Below, in pieces: positions 32,010 through 44,404 of a DNA stretch of 64,000 nt. A model generated the notes under the pieces. That model made no database searches. It saw nothing but the letters and a program-made list of their open reading frames with translations, and was not told the DNA's origin. Positions within the stretch are counted from its first letter, which is position 1, and the number at the start of each line of letters is the position of its first letter. Made by a program: the position numbers and the translations under genes. The stretch comes from Lolium rigidum (lineage: Eukaryota > Streptophyta > Magnoliopsida > Poales > Poaceae), in contig NC_061509.1 in NCBI RefSeq assembly GCF_022539505.1, positions 211,940,254 through 212,004,253 on the forward strand. The letters run 5' to 3'.

Positions 32010-34003
32010 ATGGACCGTGACCGCTCTTTCGGCAAGCGCTCGTATGATGACTACCACGGGGGCTACTCCCGCAACCGCGAGCAAGATCTACGGCAGAAGC
32101 TGGATCGTGAGCAAGAGGAACAACGTCGACAACAGCGCCACCGTGACCGCGACCTCGACCGGGCGGGCTCCTCGTCGTGGCGTCCCGAGGGGGAAGGCCC
32201 ACGGCAGGACACCCGGCTCCCTCCTCCCCCTCCTCGGGGCCGTGATTCAGGGAAGAACGCGGCCCGGAGGAATCTTCGCCAGCAACGCACACACCAAGGT
32301 CCTTCATCCGCTCAATCCCTGGGGGATGGCACCGGCCCAGGGGAAGCCGCTGTCACAAACCCCGATGTGGCGCACATCACTTGCTATAACTGTGGGAAGC
32401 AGGGGCATATCCAGGCCGATTGCACCGACGACCCCTCTGCGTCAACTGCAAGAAAGTTGGCCACCTTTCCGCCATGTGTGCCGCCTTCGCCAAGGTTCTG
32501 CTCCCTATTGGGCGGGTTTCTGCGGAGGGCGCCAGGGCTTCCTCTCGCATTGAAGTCCCGTAAGAAGAGCTGCAGCCGCCCTGCCTCCAACTCGCTACGG
32601 TCATCCCGAGTGGAGGGCGACTTTCGAAGAAGAAGTGGAAGAAGAATTCAAGGACCTCGTGGACGAAAACTCGGAATTGGCGAGTGCGGCAGATCTCGGC
32701 CTCGGACTTTGCCGTCGTTTTCCCTTCCAAGGAAAGCCTCCGCATTGCGATCCGTGGTGGCGGGCTAACCCTGCCGTCAAGCAAGATCAAAGCGCTGGTT
32801 ACTCGTCCCGTCGGGGACCCGCTTGCCTCCGAGACACTTGAAGAGATTTGGGTCAAGCTAGTGGGGGTGCCGCCTCCGCCGCGTCTTGCCGAACGCCCGC
32901 CGTTGTCTACGCGGGAGGTGGGCCGCCCAATGTCTCGTGGATGAGGACTCCCTCTCCCCTGTTGAGACGCCGGTCAGGATGTCATTTGGATGTCGCAAGG
33001 GAGAGGTGCTCCCAGATTTCATCACGCTCTTCGTCAACCTCCAAGGGTACCGTATCAAGATCATCCGAGAGACCGCTGCCGCTGAAGACTCCCCTCCAAG
33101 GGCTCCCCCTAGCTTCCTCCCCGGCGATGACAACGAGGAACGTGAAGACGACCGCGAAGAAACCGACGATGACCGTTGGGACGGGCGACGGGGCAAACAC
33201 CGAAAGAGAAACGCGCCACCGCCTCGCGCCGCGACAAGGGAGGTCGTGGCCCGCGGAAATCGGTGCCGCTCAACGCTGCGCCTTTTTCTCCTCCTATGGA
33301 CGACGCGGCGCTCCTCACCATCCCGGCCTCTCGCTCGCAGCCCGCATGGCTCTAACCTCACCCCCACAGGCAACATCTTTCCGCTCGTGGCGCAAATCAT
33401 CAAGGCCTCGGTTCACACGACCTCCACGCACCAGCCCTCCGGAAGCCTCGCGACGCTGATCTCGCCCTCCAACCGGACCTACCCGAGGATCCGTCGTCGG
33501 GAGAGAGGATCTCGCCGACCCCCGGAAAAGCCCCCGAGGTTGTCCGAGGAGGAAAGAGCGGAGGTGGGTTGGGTCACCCCTCCCTCTGCCTCGTCAGATC
33601 AGGAATTTAGGAGGAACAATGAGCGCAGGAGCAAGAGCAACCATGATCGCCCATCTAGAAGACTGATGCTGGAAGCGGCGGAAGATGAAGCCAAGGCGGT
33701 GTCACCTGCACCTCCGCCTGCGCTGGAACTGCACCAGGCTCCCGCCATCTCTAAGGGCGCCCCCTCGGCCGCTTGTTGCTGATGGATGCCCCAATCCCAG
33801 CCCTGGGGGCTGCCGTTGCTCGCGCGCCACGCTCCAAGGCCCCGCCAGTGGAAGCACAACGCAAGAGCATGCGAGCTAAAGGGACCTCTGATGGCCCGGT
33901 CCTGGAGCGTGCCATCCGCGCCACTGCTGAGAAGAACTCCATGTCCACGAGCTCCATCGACGACTCCGCTGCACCGTCCTCCGCCACGCCTCGCCCTGTG
34001 TAA
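32010..34003 (+). pseudogene. LINE-B ORF1, RNA-binding protein with CCHC knuckles
   Basis: Starts MDRDRSFGKRSYDDYHGG, followed by a charged KLDREQEEQRRQQRHRDRD segment. One CCHC knuckle, CYNCGKQGHIQADC, is at 32381-32422. A second one (CVNCKKVGHLSAMC, about 32440-32482) lies in another frame, so a base was lost between them. Further on a DUF4283-like segment appears in fragments (LEEIWVKLVGVPPPPR; VRMSFGCRKGE.LPDFITLFVNLQGYRI). This organisation is typical of plant L1 ORF1, which packages the element RNA. At least four frame breaks are visible. Confidence 0.8.
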
Positions 34004-34409
34004 TTCCAACCCTCCCTCTTCCTTTGTCGCTTTCCAAGATGTGTCGGTCCAACACCCGGTTAAGGTGGCTAGAGATAGCCGCATCCCGTTTAAATCCTCG
34101 GAGGGTTCACCTGCCCAAGCGGTGACTCTTCTCCAAGCTCGCGAGCGCGCTCGAGCCGAACTCGCTCTCAGCCTAGGCGAAAGATTGAAGAGGAAAAGGC
34201 TAAAGACAAGGAAGAAGCCGTGCGGACAAGTACTCGACCAAAGGGAGGAAAGTACTTGTCCGTAAGCTGGTTCCGAGGGGGAACCAGTGCTCGGGCCTTG
34301 GCAAAACAAAGAAGACTGCAGCCAAGAAGCGAAAGATCGCGCGTAGACCGACCCCGGTTGGGCACCGGCCGTTAACCCGCCGAGCACGGGCGCTTAGCAT
34401 GGTTTCCCA

Positions 34410-37400
34410 ATGAGGGCCCTCTTCTGGAATATCAGGGGGTTCGGCCGCAGAGGGAGGCGAACCCTGCTCAAAGATTACCTCGTACTCCACCGTATTGATC
34501 CGGTCCTTCTTCGAGAAACTATTAAACAAGACTTCACTGGACGCCGAACTCGCCAGCCTTGAGGTGGGAGAGAAATTTTTCTGGTCTTGGCTCCCGCCGA
34601 ATGGCCACTCGGGAGGCATGCTGTTGGGAGTCAGGGATAGTATGTTTGAAGTGGGGAGAATGGACAAGGGCCAATTCTTCCTTAGCCTATCTATTCTGCA
34701 TCGAGCCACCAAGAAAAAGCTGGAAGTTATTGGTATCTACGGCCCTGCGGACCATGCTCTTTCCAGAGGGTTCCTGGCCGAGATTACGGCCAAGATTGCC
34801 AACTGCGATCTGCCGATCCTCATGGGTGGGGACTTCAACCTTATCAGAGCGGCGGAAGATAAGAATAACGACAATATCAACTCGGACCCTTACCGATCTT
34901 TTCAACGATAGCATTGCTTCTTGGGCCTTAAGAGAAATTCCGCGCACGGGGCGCGCTTCACCTGGTCGAACCGTCGTATTAACCCTCGTCCGCTCTGCTC
35001 TGGACCGGGTCTTTGTCTCTGCATCCTTTGAAGCTATTTTTCCCCTTTGCTCTCTTGCGGCTGAGACTTGCCTGGGCTCCGATCACACGCCTCTTGTGTT
35101 TGACACTGGGGAGGGCTTCCCTGCTCGTTCTAATAGATTCTTCTTCGAGACCAGCTGGCTTGAGCGTCCCGATTTTGTCCCACTTGTCCAGCTTACTTGG
35201 TCCAGGCTGCTGTCCAAGGTAGGCGGCCGAGACATCATCGACTGGTGGTCGTTCATGTCGGCGGGCCTCCGTCAATATTTGCGGGGATGGAATCAGAACC
35301 TTGGTCGGGACACCAAGGCTACAAAGATGGCGCTCCTCACTCAGATTGCGCAGCTGGATGTGGCCGGCGGACTCCTCTGGTTTGGACGAAGACGCCCGGG
35401 CATCTAGATACCATCTCGAGGAGCAACTCGCTGCATATTTATAAGATGGAAGAGGAACATTGGAGGCAGCGCGCAGAGTCAGTGGGCTCTGCAAGGAGAT
35501 GCAAACACATGCCTATTTCCACGCTCGTTGCCAATGGCGTAAGAAGAAAATGCAATATCTCTTTGTTAGTCACTGACAGCGGGACGATCACGGACCCGAA
35601 GCTCATACAACAACATGTTTACGATTTCTACCGAAACCCGCTTGGCGCGTCTCGCTGAAAGGATGTGCGGGTTGGCACCTCATACCCGGGATAGGTATAG
35701 TCGGGTCTCGCGAGGAGGAGAATATAAACCGCGATCACATTCTCTCGAAACCGAGCTCGAAGCCATTTTTAAGGACATGAAGATCGATACCGCCCGGGCC
35801 CGGACGGTTTCCCGGTTGTCTTCTTCAAGAGGTTCCGCCGCAGGTCAAGCCGGGTATTCTCGCACATTCTCAATGACTTTGTGCTCGGGCGCATTGACAT
35901 CTCTAGACTAAACTTTGGTATTCTCTCGCTGATTCCGAAAGTGCCCGTGCGAGATCAAATCACTCAAGACGGACCTATTGCTTTGATCAATGTGATCTTT
36001 AAGATCGTTTCCAAGGCTTTCGCTTCTAGGTTGGATCCGATTGCGCATAGGATCCTTTCTCCCAACCAAACCGCCTTTGTCAAGGGAAGAAATATCCTTG
36101 ACGGTCCGTTAACGCTGCTAGAAATCATTCATGATCTCGAAACAGAGAAAACATAATGGGGTACTCCTCAAGTTGGACTTTGAAAAAGCATACGACAGGG
36201 TGAACTGGGACTTCTTGGGGAAGTTCTTCGATGCAAGGGTTTTGACGAAGGATACATCCATAGGATCTTGCAACTTGTCTCCGGGGACAAACGGCTATTT
36301 CTATTAACGGTGTAGTGGGGCCGTTTTCGTAAATAAGAGAGGGGTTCGCCAGGGAGACCCCTTTCACCGCTGCTCTTCAACTTCATTGGTGAGGCCCCGT
36401 CCGGTATTCTTTCGGCGGCTTCCAAAGCTGGACACATTCACGGGTTGGTTCCGCACTCGTTGCCCGGGGAGTCTCCCACCTTCAAGACGCGAGACGACAC
36501 GCTTATCCTCATTCAAGGGTCGGATGAGGATATTGCGAACCTTAAGTTTCTGCTGATGTGCTTTGAGGATATGTCGGGGCTCAAGATCAACTATCACAAA
36601 AGCGAGGTGTTTGTGCCGCCGCCGGTTTGAAGAGAGGACTGCAATTGCGAACAAACTGAACCGCAAGCTGGGCTCCTTCCCTTCATTTATCTCGGGCCTT
36701 CCTATCTCTCGACGTAAAATTAACCCTTGAGCAATGGCTCTTTCTCGGTGCGGAAGCTCGCCTCAAAAATCGAACCTTGGGTAGGAAGGCTGATGTCGTC
36801 AGGGGGACGACTTATCCTTTCTAATGCGTGTCTTGACAATCTCCCGATGTTTGCAATGGGCCTGTTCCTCCTTCATGATGGGATTCATGCGAGGTTTGAT
36901 TCTCATCGCTCTAAGTTCTTTTGGGAAGGAGCGGGACCGAAAAGGAAATATCACCTCGGTAAACCGGCTAACTCGTCCGTAGACCCAAGGAGTATGGAGG
37001 ACTAGGTTTACTCAACACTAAAAAGATGAATGTGGCAATCGATGTTGAAGTGGATTTGGAGATCTGTACCAGGAAGAGGACACGATCCGGGCGCGCATCA
37101 TCCGTGCTAAGTATGTGGACGCTCCGACTTGTTTGCGGGATCGGGTCGTGAGGCTCCCCTTCCGGAAAAGCCTCGCACAGAATCAAGAACCTCTTTAAGG
37201 TTGGAGCCAAGCACAAGGTGCAGAACGGCAATAGAACTAACTTCCGGAAGGACCGGTGGTGGGGAAGGGGCCCTCACTGGAGTCCTTCCCGTTATTATTT
37301 GCCATCCGTGACAATCAAGATATCTCGGTTGCTGATGCGCTATTTCAAGACGTCCTGCAAGTCCGTTTTCGCCGGTCTCTTGATCCGGAGGGTGTGCGGC

Positions 37401-38070
37401 AGTGGGAAGAACTCCAAAGAAGTTTGGCTGCGGTGAATCTCACCACGGGGCAAGACAAGATCTCTTGGCACCTGGAACAAAACGGAGCTTTCTCAGTAAG
37501 ATCCATGTATGCCATGCTGTCGACGGGTACGACGGTGGCTCATTTCAAAGACCCGTGGGAAGCCTCGGCTCCGTTAAAAATCAAGATTTTCTCATGGCGC
37601 TTAGCCCTAGATAAGCTGCCCTCGGCGCCGCAGATCCTTACTCGCCTTGGTCCGTCAAACGGTCGGTGTGCCCTGTGTGGTGCGCCGGAGGACGTTAGCC
37701 ATATTTTCTTCTCTTGCTCGTTGGCGATCTTTGCGTGGTCAGCCACGCGCCAGCCGCTTGGGTGCAATTGGCGCCCCACTAACTTTGCTCGGTTCCATGA
37801 TATCTTGTCTAGCTTCTCGGGCTACCCCGAAAGCTGTTGTGGTTCCTTTTCCTTGCCCGGCCTTGGGCGTTGTGGAATGTGCGAAATAAACTTGCTATTG
37901 AGAAGAAAACTATTGCTAACCCAGCTGACATCGTTTACAAAATCATCATTTTTTTGCAGCTGTGGAGCCTAAAATGCAAGTCAAGAGAAAAGGAGGGCCT
38001 AAACTGGATGGTGTGCGAGCTAAGGGGGCTGTACGCGTCTCTCAGTGCCAGCGACGTCTTGAAGGAGTAG
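34410..38070 (+). pseudogene. LINE-B ORF2, endonuclease and reverse transcriptase
   Basis: ATG at 34410 opens MRALFWNIRGFG, the first strand of the APE endonuclease. A catalytic Glu follows in RETIKQ. GGDFNLIR (about 34828) and a SDHTPL end (about 35077) are present. RT pieces in order include SLIPKVP, PNQTAFVKGRNILDG, LLKLDFEKAYDRVNWDF (about 36170) and a RQGDP block. The active-site YxDD is altered: the equivalent position near 36504-36515 reads TRDD. The tail has CALCGAPEDVSHIFFSCSLA (about 37668). Frameshifts occur roughly every 200-300 bp. It is dead. Confidence 0.9.
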
Positions 38071-38294
38071 CCCGTGCCATGGTGGGGTGCCTGGGACGGT
38101 CTGGCATGCATGAAGTCCTTCTCCTGGTTGTGTTTTACCCGTGTCCGTCTCCTTGTCTTGGTCACAAACTCTTTGTTATTCATGTGTGCGTTGGCGAAGC
38201 TGTGATGCCCAGCAGTATGTACCTAAACCTTGCTACCTTGTTGGCTTTATTAATTTAAAGTCGGGCAAATCCTTGCCTATTATCTAAAAAAAAA

Positions 38295-38309
38295 AGAGCT
38301 CCCGCGTGG
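38295..38309. repeat. Target-site duplication of LINE-B, right
   Basis: AGAGCTCCCGCGTGG, following the A run. The DNA beyond it is the original upstream flank of the RING gene. Confidence 0.95.
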
Positions 38310-38540
38310 TGCTGAACTGCTGATACGCGCGCGACTTTTGGTTGGTCTTTGGAAACTCTGAAGAATAGGCACGGGGTCACGGTAGGTCGTCAGTGGAGTG
38401 GCTGTTTGGGAAGTTGGAGCTTGAAAGTGGGTCCTCCATTGGGCTCGAAATTACGAGCAGTTCTTCACCGTTGCATCACGCGCACACGCCTTAGAAATTA
38501 GAATAGGTAGCCGCAGTGCTCTCTTTCAGCACATGTCTTA
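38310..38540 (-). promoter_or_regulatory. Displaced upstream region of the RING-H2 gene
   Basis: Before LINE-B inserted, this sequence lay immediately upstream of the TATA box at 31014-31023. It has a TACGCGCGCGAC block (38323-38334), which contains CGCG-type motifs, and otherwise no strong box I can name. It is now 7.3 kb away. Its promoter role is inferred from position only. Confidence 0.5.
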
Positions 38541-39110
38541 ACCAAAAGTATCTACGTGTGACTTTTATTTAACGGTGTAACTGATTCTGAATTTAGTAAC
38601 CCTTCGGAGCATTTTTCTTATTTGTATCTCCACTTGCAACTGAAAAAAAATCACAGTTGCAACCCTATTTGTGACCGAAAAAATCAGTTGTAACGTACCC
38701 AACTTGTAACTCATATGCACGAATCACGATGTAGGACTTGACTCAGCATGATACAAAACCGAAGTCAACAGGGTCAGGGCATCTAGGAATTTAGGAGAAC
38801 AAAGCTCGTGGTCCAGTAAACTACTCCAATGTTGGGTTGTATTCTTTTAGTTGTAAGTGGGGTTGCAACCTAATTTTTTTAGTTGCAAGTGAGGTTGCGA
38901 CTACGAAAAATATCTCTGAACAACTAAATTCGCTTCGTGATCCATGCTAATGGTGAGTTGCAACATGAGTTGTAATTGAGATTTGACGACATCATTCTAC
39001 TGAGAACGAAGTTAGTTCTCAATGGACTGAGAACTAGTCGCATCCAATAATATAAGGTGTACATCAGTACATGTATGTAAAACAGGTACATCAATACATG
39101 TACGTATGTC
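38541..39110. other. AT-rich intergenic DNA
   Basis: Contains a loosely repeated phrase of the type (a)gttgcaa(c/g)t(g/a) (38632-38960). No gene is recognised and element ends were not found. Confidence 0.35.
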
Positions 39111-39640
39111 TTAGTTCCACGGTGAAATCAAACGCGGAAAATGGTATGGAAGCCGAAAACCGAGGACTAGCAATGGAGGTTTGAGTCCTGGGGGTGACGA
39201 GATTCTGGCTTGGTGATTTGTGACTTGGAGCAGTGGCATTGGAAAGTGGGGATGATAGCATGGAAGAAATTCAGTGTCTAAATTTGCATGATGAAAACCC
39301 AAGGTCTTCAATTGGTTGTGCGTGACAATGGACTTGATAAAAGTATTGTTTTGTGAGTGCGAATTTCCCCCGGGGTGAAACATATTGTCATTGATCGGGG
39401 CGATGATGACGCTCGTGCAATATTCTCTTCTTGAAGTCATCGCTTTGGAGATAATGAATTGATGGTGCTATCTTGATGGTGTTTGGTCCGTTGTTACAAG
39501 GAATATGTCACTCTAGCAGGAGTTTTCTTTTTTTTCTTGAATTCTTCTTTTTTTTTGGTTATGTGCATCTAGGGTTACAGATGCTGAGTGTAATTGGTAA
39601 ATTCCCGATATTAATATAATTCCTTTATCGAAGAAAGTTT
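39111..39640 (+). repeat. Diverged copy of the 26161-27670 repeat family (3' part)
   Basis: Shares with 26700-27240, in order, phrases like gaaagtgggg, gatgaaaacccaaggtct, ttggttgtg..tgacaatg, ggggtgaaa and gcgatgatga. It ends with gctgagtgtaattggtaaa...gatattaatat...tttatcgaa (39583-39632). Confidence 0.55.
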
Positions 39641-40200
39641 ACTCACTAAATTCTGTTATCATATAGTATGAAGTGGGAATGAACTGCAAAGCTAAAATTA
39701 CAGAACTCCAGTACGTATGTGTATCAAAGTCGTACCACCTTGCAGAAAACAAGATCAAAACCTTGATTGACTTGACTTATCCTAGCAGGATACATCAGCT
39801 CCCAACTAACTAATCCTCAGACCGGAGCCGGCGAAAACACACCTTGTTGATCGATCAACGCGGTAGAGGAGGGACAGGTGGCCTGGTTTGAAGCCGCACG
39901 AACAGCACTTTGGGAACGGTACAGCGACTTTCGGTTGGTGTCTGCTACCTGTCACTCAGCTACACGGCCTCCATGTTCCGTCGCGTACGATTGACCTTTT
40001 GCGTTAGGGCACTCAGTGGTCGCGTTCCTGGCACACCCCTTCGCCTCCGTTCTTTTCAGGCTCGTATCTATGTGCGCACGGTGGCCGCTGGTCCAAGCTC
40101 CGAGATCCCATCTGGCATGAAGCCATTGTTGCTCCCAGCCTCCCACCTGCTTCAGCCGCAGAAACTCCATCAAGATTTCTTGATTTTCTAGTTCAGCAGA
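39641..40200. other. Intergenic DNA, nothing recognised
   Basis: Moderate GC. Short chance frames on both strands (for example 39910-40191) have no domain, and no repeat ends were found. Confidence 0.35.
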
Positions 40201-40227
40201 GAAACATCGTAGTTCATGTCAAAGCTC

Positions 40228-40995
40228 TCAGAATCCGGCGAGCAAAACCACACGAACGTCGACGTGTGTCAGCTCGCCGTAGGACGACAGGAAACCGCGC
40301 GCGCGGAGACGATCGACACGGCGATTCTGCAGGTTGCCGCTGCGGGGGAGAAGGAGTTTGCCTGAAACTGCCGGAGACGCCGCGGAATCGTCGTTGCGGG
40401 AGGCGCTCGCGGACCTGCCTCTTTTAGCCGGCGGTAGTGGCGAACCGACGCACCCACCGGCGTCGCACATGGCTGCCGCCCGCTTTCCGCAGCACTTATC
40501 ACATGGTCGAGTCGAGCAGGTAACCAACGGATCGCAGACATGCACTACTCGCCGCGACGTGTAGAGTACACGGGCTAGACACGACGAAAGGTGGTACTGT
40601 TGTGGAGGGTATGGTGACTCGAACGATATGATGTGAGGAGGAACGGATGCTGCATTTCGAGACTGATGAAGACATGTTCTGTAGCCTGTAGACCTCGGTG
40701 GTGCGGTTTGCGGTTGGTTTCGTTCTGAAGTGAGAGCAAAAGCGTTTGCCGCTTTGCCTTTGCTGCAGCACCAAAATATCCTGTGCACATGGAACGGAGG
40801 TATTGAACTGTTTGTATATACCCCTCCAAAACTGTTTGTATATACCCCTCCGCTGTCAAAAAGATATGACAAGAAGAAAGGGGGAGTGGTGTTTTGGAAC
40901 ATGGGAGCATATGCTCCCTCTATTTTGAGTTTCATCTTACACATATTTTGAATTTCAAAAAAATTGAAAAGAAAAATTCGCACGTACATCTTCAC
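40228..40995 (-). other. 255-codon open frame over a promoter-like duplicated region
   Basis: A long minus-strand frame that I do not recognise. Its first half overlaps a promoter-like segment (40585-40885) that recurs at 44490-44720 and 45115-45260 without a conserved frame, so that half is unlikely to be protein. A 24-bp direct duplication with TATA-like GTATATAC sits at 40806-40829 and 40830-40853. The C-terminal half has a CDKCCGKRAAAMC spacing (C-x2-C-x8-C) that loosely recalls a B-box start but lacks the remaining ligands. It is probably a gene 5' end remnant; function is unassigned. Confidence 0.3.
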
Positions 40996-41265
40996 ATGCT
41001 ACGCGCTCACAAAGTTGTTTCATAAAAAATGGACTTTCCATATGACGTGTGTAAAAAAGAGAAAATCCAGTCCTAAAAATAATGCTTTTTACACCATAAA
41101 TTTTCTCTTTTTTACATAGACCACAAAAAATATTGATTTTTCGTGAAACTTGACGAATGCCCATATATTATGGAGATGTACATGTAGAATTTTTTGTCAA
41201 AATTTTCGACAACTCAAAATATTTTTTTTTCGTATAGGGAGCATACGCACCCGGGAGCCGAATTG
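40903..41265. mobile_element. MITE-like element with palindromic ends
   Basis: The left end holds the 16-bp palindrome GGGAGCATATGCTCCC. The right end holds GGGAGCATACG followed by CACCCGGGAGCC. The interior is AT-rich with no coding capacity. The terminal similarity is imperfect and I could not fix a target duplication, so the class is uncertain. Confidence 0.35.
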
Positions 41266-41329
41266 AATTTCCATACACTGGTTACGAGTGTCCTTTACAT
41301 CAGTTCGAACCTGCAACTTCACCTCTTCA

Positions 41330-41597
41330 ACGCATGGAGAATGACGACTTCTTTACGGAGGTATCTACATAGTTGGAGGACACACCAAGTGATTTTATTA
41401 TCCAACATGGGTGGCAGCATAATCTCCACCACCATATGAGTCGATACAATATCATGTTGATTTTGTGTATCAAGTCTTTTGTTTTTTCATATTCGTACTT
41501 CGGATGTTGAGCGGCTATGTGCATGTTAGTTATGTAGAGGCTGGGTGTAACGTTTAAAACATTTTAAGTAATAAAGCACCATTTATTAAAAAACAAG
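41330..41597 (+). mobile_element. 5'-truncated LINE, relative of the LINE-A 3' end
   Basis: Shares with 25780-26018 of LINE-A the phrases gttggaggacac, ctacatgggtggcagcataatct (here aacatgggtggc...), gcatgttagttatgtagaggctgggtgtaa and aagtaataaagc.cc.att, and ends in an A run. It is about 270 bp long, a typical dead-on-arrival LINE fragment. Confidence 0.75.
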
Positions 41598-42520
41598 TCC
41601 AATGTACGTCGTGAGGTGCAAAAGGACAAAATGAACTGCCTTTTTTGCCACCAGCGCAAAAACAAAACTAGACGTATCATTTTTTAACTATGTATGTAGT
41701 ATTTCCACATTTTCACAAATATGACGTTGTTTTACAAAATTTGTGACATGTAGCAAAAATCTTCTGCAACATTCGAGCATATCCATGTAGCAAAAAAAGA
41801 AAAATTATATGTAACAAATCCCAATTTCTTTTGAACAACACGTTACACGTAAGAATCATGTCACAATCTCCAGAAAAAAAATACAAATACATTCAACATT
41901 TTTGCCTTACTCATCCAACATTTCAGGAACACATGCGTAACATTGGAGGAAAAATAATGCACATATGTAGCAAATCGAAACACTGTATGTAACATCGAAA
42001 ACCATGGTGGCATGCACATGGATGATTTGAGCTTGGACATGGTGGTACATCTCGCCGGTGACACCAGCGGAGATTTCGCCGGTGCCGACTGCCGCAAGCA
42101 ACTTGACATTGCACAAAGAAAGAGTACCAACAACGGTCCACTGCCCGGAGGAGGGGTGGTGGTGCGGCCACCACGAGTGGTTCAGCAGGTACACCAGCGA
42201 GTGGAGGAGAACGCAGGTCAGCGTACTTCAACGACCGGCGTAGGTAGAATAGCTCATGCTGTGGTGGCGCACACACTGATGCAATGGGCAGCGGTATGCG
42301 GGAAAGCGCACGAGAGGAGGGAGATAGTGCGTCGTGTCGTTGTAACCGTATGTAGTTGACAAATAGAGTTTTCCTAGTAAAATTAGTTTGAGTATTTTTT
42401 ATATAACTTGCATGCTTTTCAACTGGTATTTCTGCTTGTCAAAATGATATGCATTATGATAAGGTAAGAACTTCTAGATCGAGATCGCTAAGTTGGATAG
42501 ATCCACTTTGAGATTGAGAT
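41598..42520. other. Intergenic DNA with a repeated 'tgtagca/tgtaaca' phrase
   Basis: 41740-42010 repeats phrases of the type (a)tatgtagcaa(a)/tgtaacat and caacatt at irregular 30-50 bp intervals, as in degraded DNA-transposon subterminal regions. 42010-42360 has a 115-codon plus frame without a domain. No ends were found. Confidence 0.35.
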
Positions 42521-42528
42521 GTTTGTTA

Positions 42529-42606
42529 CTCCCTCTGTTCCATAATGTACGATGTTTTGCAAACTATTTTAGTTTTCCAAAACATCTTATATTATGAAAC
42601 AAAGTG
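42529..42606. mobile_element. Stowaway MITE, short, right end degenerate
   Basis: TA followed by CTCCCTCTGTTCCATAATGT, the Stowaway (Tc1/mariner) terminus. The facing end is CTTATATTATGAAACAAAGTGA, which pairs with it but has lost the usual GAGGGAG. About 80 bp. Confidence 0.75.
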
Positions 42607-44400
42607 ATTTTTTTTAGTCCCAAGTGGGTGGAATCCAGTGGGATCACATTTCATGACTATGATTTCTCTAACTATGATTTCTTTAACAAATGCCGAGTTT
42701 ATAATGCTAGATAATTTTATGTTGTCGTTTTACTTTCGAGGTCATTCGATTTCATGACTATGATTTCTCTAATTAATACTACCATAGCAATGGATGTTAT
42801 ATTATAAGAATATGGATAGCTCATCGTAAGTTTATGTATATTACGCATATAAGCACTACATGAATGGATTAGTAACACGAATTTTGTAGATGGTTTTGTG
42901 TAGCATATTTTTTAGCCAACCTCTTGACTCGAGAAGGTATGATGCATTCATTGGCAGACCCATGATTTGGGTAGCATATTAATTCTTTCATTCTTCAGTG
43001 GTGGTCGGACAATGTATTAGAATCATTCGAAGTTTCAAACAGAGAAATTACCTAGGTGCAGGGACTGCCTAGGTGATGAGCCGGTGCAGCGATTCGTGTG
43101 CAGCATTCAGCGTTCAGCGGGAGCACTTCCGTGCAATTCTGCAGGTCAAGATCCCGAACGGCGCCGCCGCGTGGTTGACACGATCGAGCGCATCTCTGTC
43201 TTCCGTCACGGCGACGGATCGGCGCCGTGGTCAAGCGAGGGTGGCATTGGATGCTGGACTTGACTTCGTTGAGGGTTCGAGCGGGGCATTTTTGGAGGTT
43301 CGAGCGATTATCGAACATGTTTTACTTTTATTTTTAGCAAAGGATACAAACATGTCATTTCGTCCATTAAAAAAAGGCAGACCAATGTCTGTTGTGGATG
43401 CGAACGATACGTGGATGTGGATCGCTGCTTTGCTCTGTTACTGGGCTTGTGGGCTAGCCCGGGTTATTCTGGCCTAAAGACACGGGTTGCACTGCTTAAG
43501 GTAGATTTTCTATGAAATTTAGCAGGGATGCGTAGGCAGTACATGGGCATGGGCCACGCCCCGGGCTGCAGCCCAGGCTGCCCGGGGCCCAGATCCGTCC
43601 CTGGATGCATTCTTATTTATCTTTTATATCTTATTATACAAATAACCTCCGCAATATACATACACATACACCACCAACACAATTTATATATATACTTGGC
43701 CAAGCTAGCTAGTGAGGAGACAGGACACATTGAAACACACTATAGATCAATGCTCGTGTGGCATGCATGCTCAGAGCCCGACGACGGTGCCCTCATCTTG
43801 CGTCTTCTCACCCATCTCATCCGGTAAAAGGAGAGCATTGAAATATAAATAATTTGCACTGAACTTCTATATTTCATTGGAATTTATTTTAGTATATTGA
43901 GTCCTAACAAAAAATCTATTATTTATTTGAATAGCTAACCACATAACAAAGTTAATAAGTAGTAATTGTTGTGCTATTTGTTATATACTTTAATGAATAC
44001 CTTTGAAAAACACTTGCATTATGCTAAATATAAATGAAGTTTGTCACATTTTTCATGAATTAATTTTTGACAACTACATAAACAATTTATGCATACAGAT
44101 TGTGGTGGAGATATGGAAAGTATCTTAATAGCGGTTTCTAGTGTATGATCATATAAGTATTGTTGAAATATATAAGTAGATTGCTTAGTCTTTTCCATTA
44201 TTTCAAACTTTTGGTTATGTTGCCTAATGCATGAAGCTTGACATGTCATCTGTTCAAGTCCTAACTTGCACAGTTTATCCTAAAATTGTTGTTCCACACT
44301 GTGTTCTTCTATTGTTGACTTCTTGACAAGTATATCGATGGAAACTTCCAAAGTATCGATTAAACTTTATATGCTTTAGTGTGTTTTTCATGGTCAAAAA
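42607..44400. other. Intergenic DNA, no gene recognised
   Basis: Mostly AT-rich. 43070-43320 is a more GC-rich island with an open plus frame of 134 codons (43073-43477) that has no recognisable domain. 43660-43700 is AT microsatellite-like. No repeat termini were found. Confidence 0.35.
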
Positions 44401-44404
44401 CCCA

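Larger units (their letters stand above)
31037..38294 (+). mobile_element. LINE-B, near full-length L1-type non-LTR retrotransposon
   Basis: A 7.26-kb element with a GC-rich 5' region (31037-32009), ORF1 with zinc knuckles, ORF2 with endonuclease, reverse transcriptase and a Cys/His tail, and a poly(A) (38286-38295), flanked by a 15-bp duplication. Both ORFs are broken by many frameshifts. It lies in the opposite orientation to the RING gene whose promoter it splits. It belongs to a different lineage from LINE-A, with different ORF1 and 3' end. Confidence 0.95.

Noticed and set aside
32886..33782. A 298-codon plus frame as an independent gene
   Set aside because: Its first part contains fragments of LINE-B ORF1; the rest is the same ORF in a shifted frame.
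44019..44249. A small minus-strand frame with a Cys-rich segment
   Set aside because: No recognisable motif, AT-rich surroundings, no promoter or splice signals.
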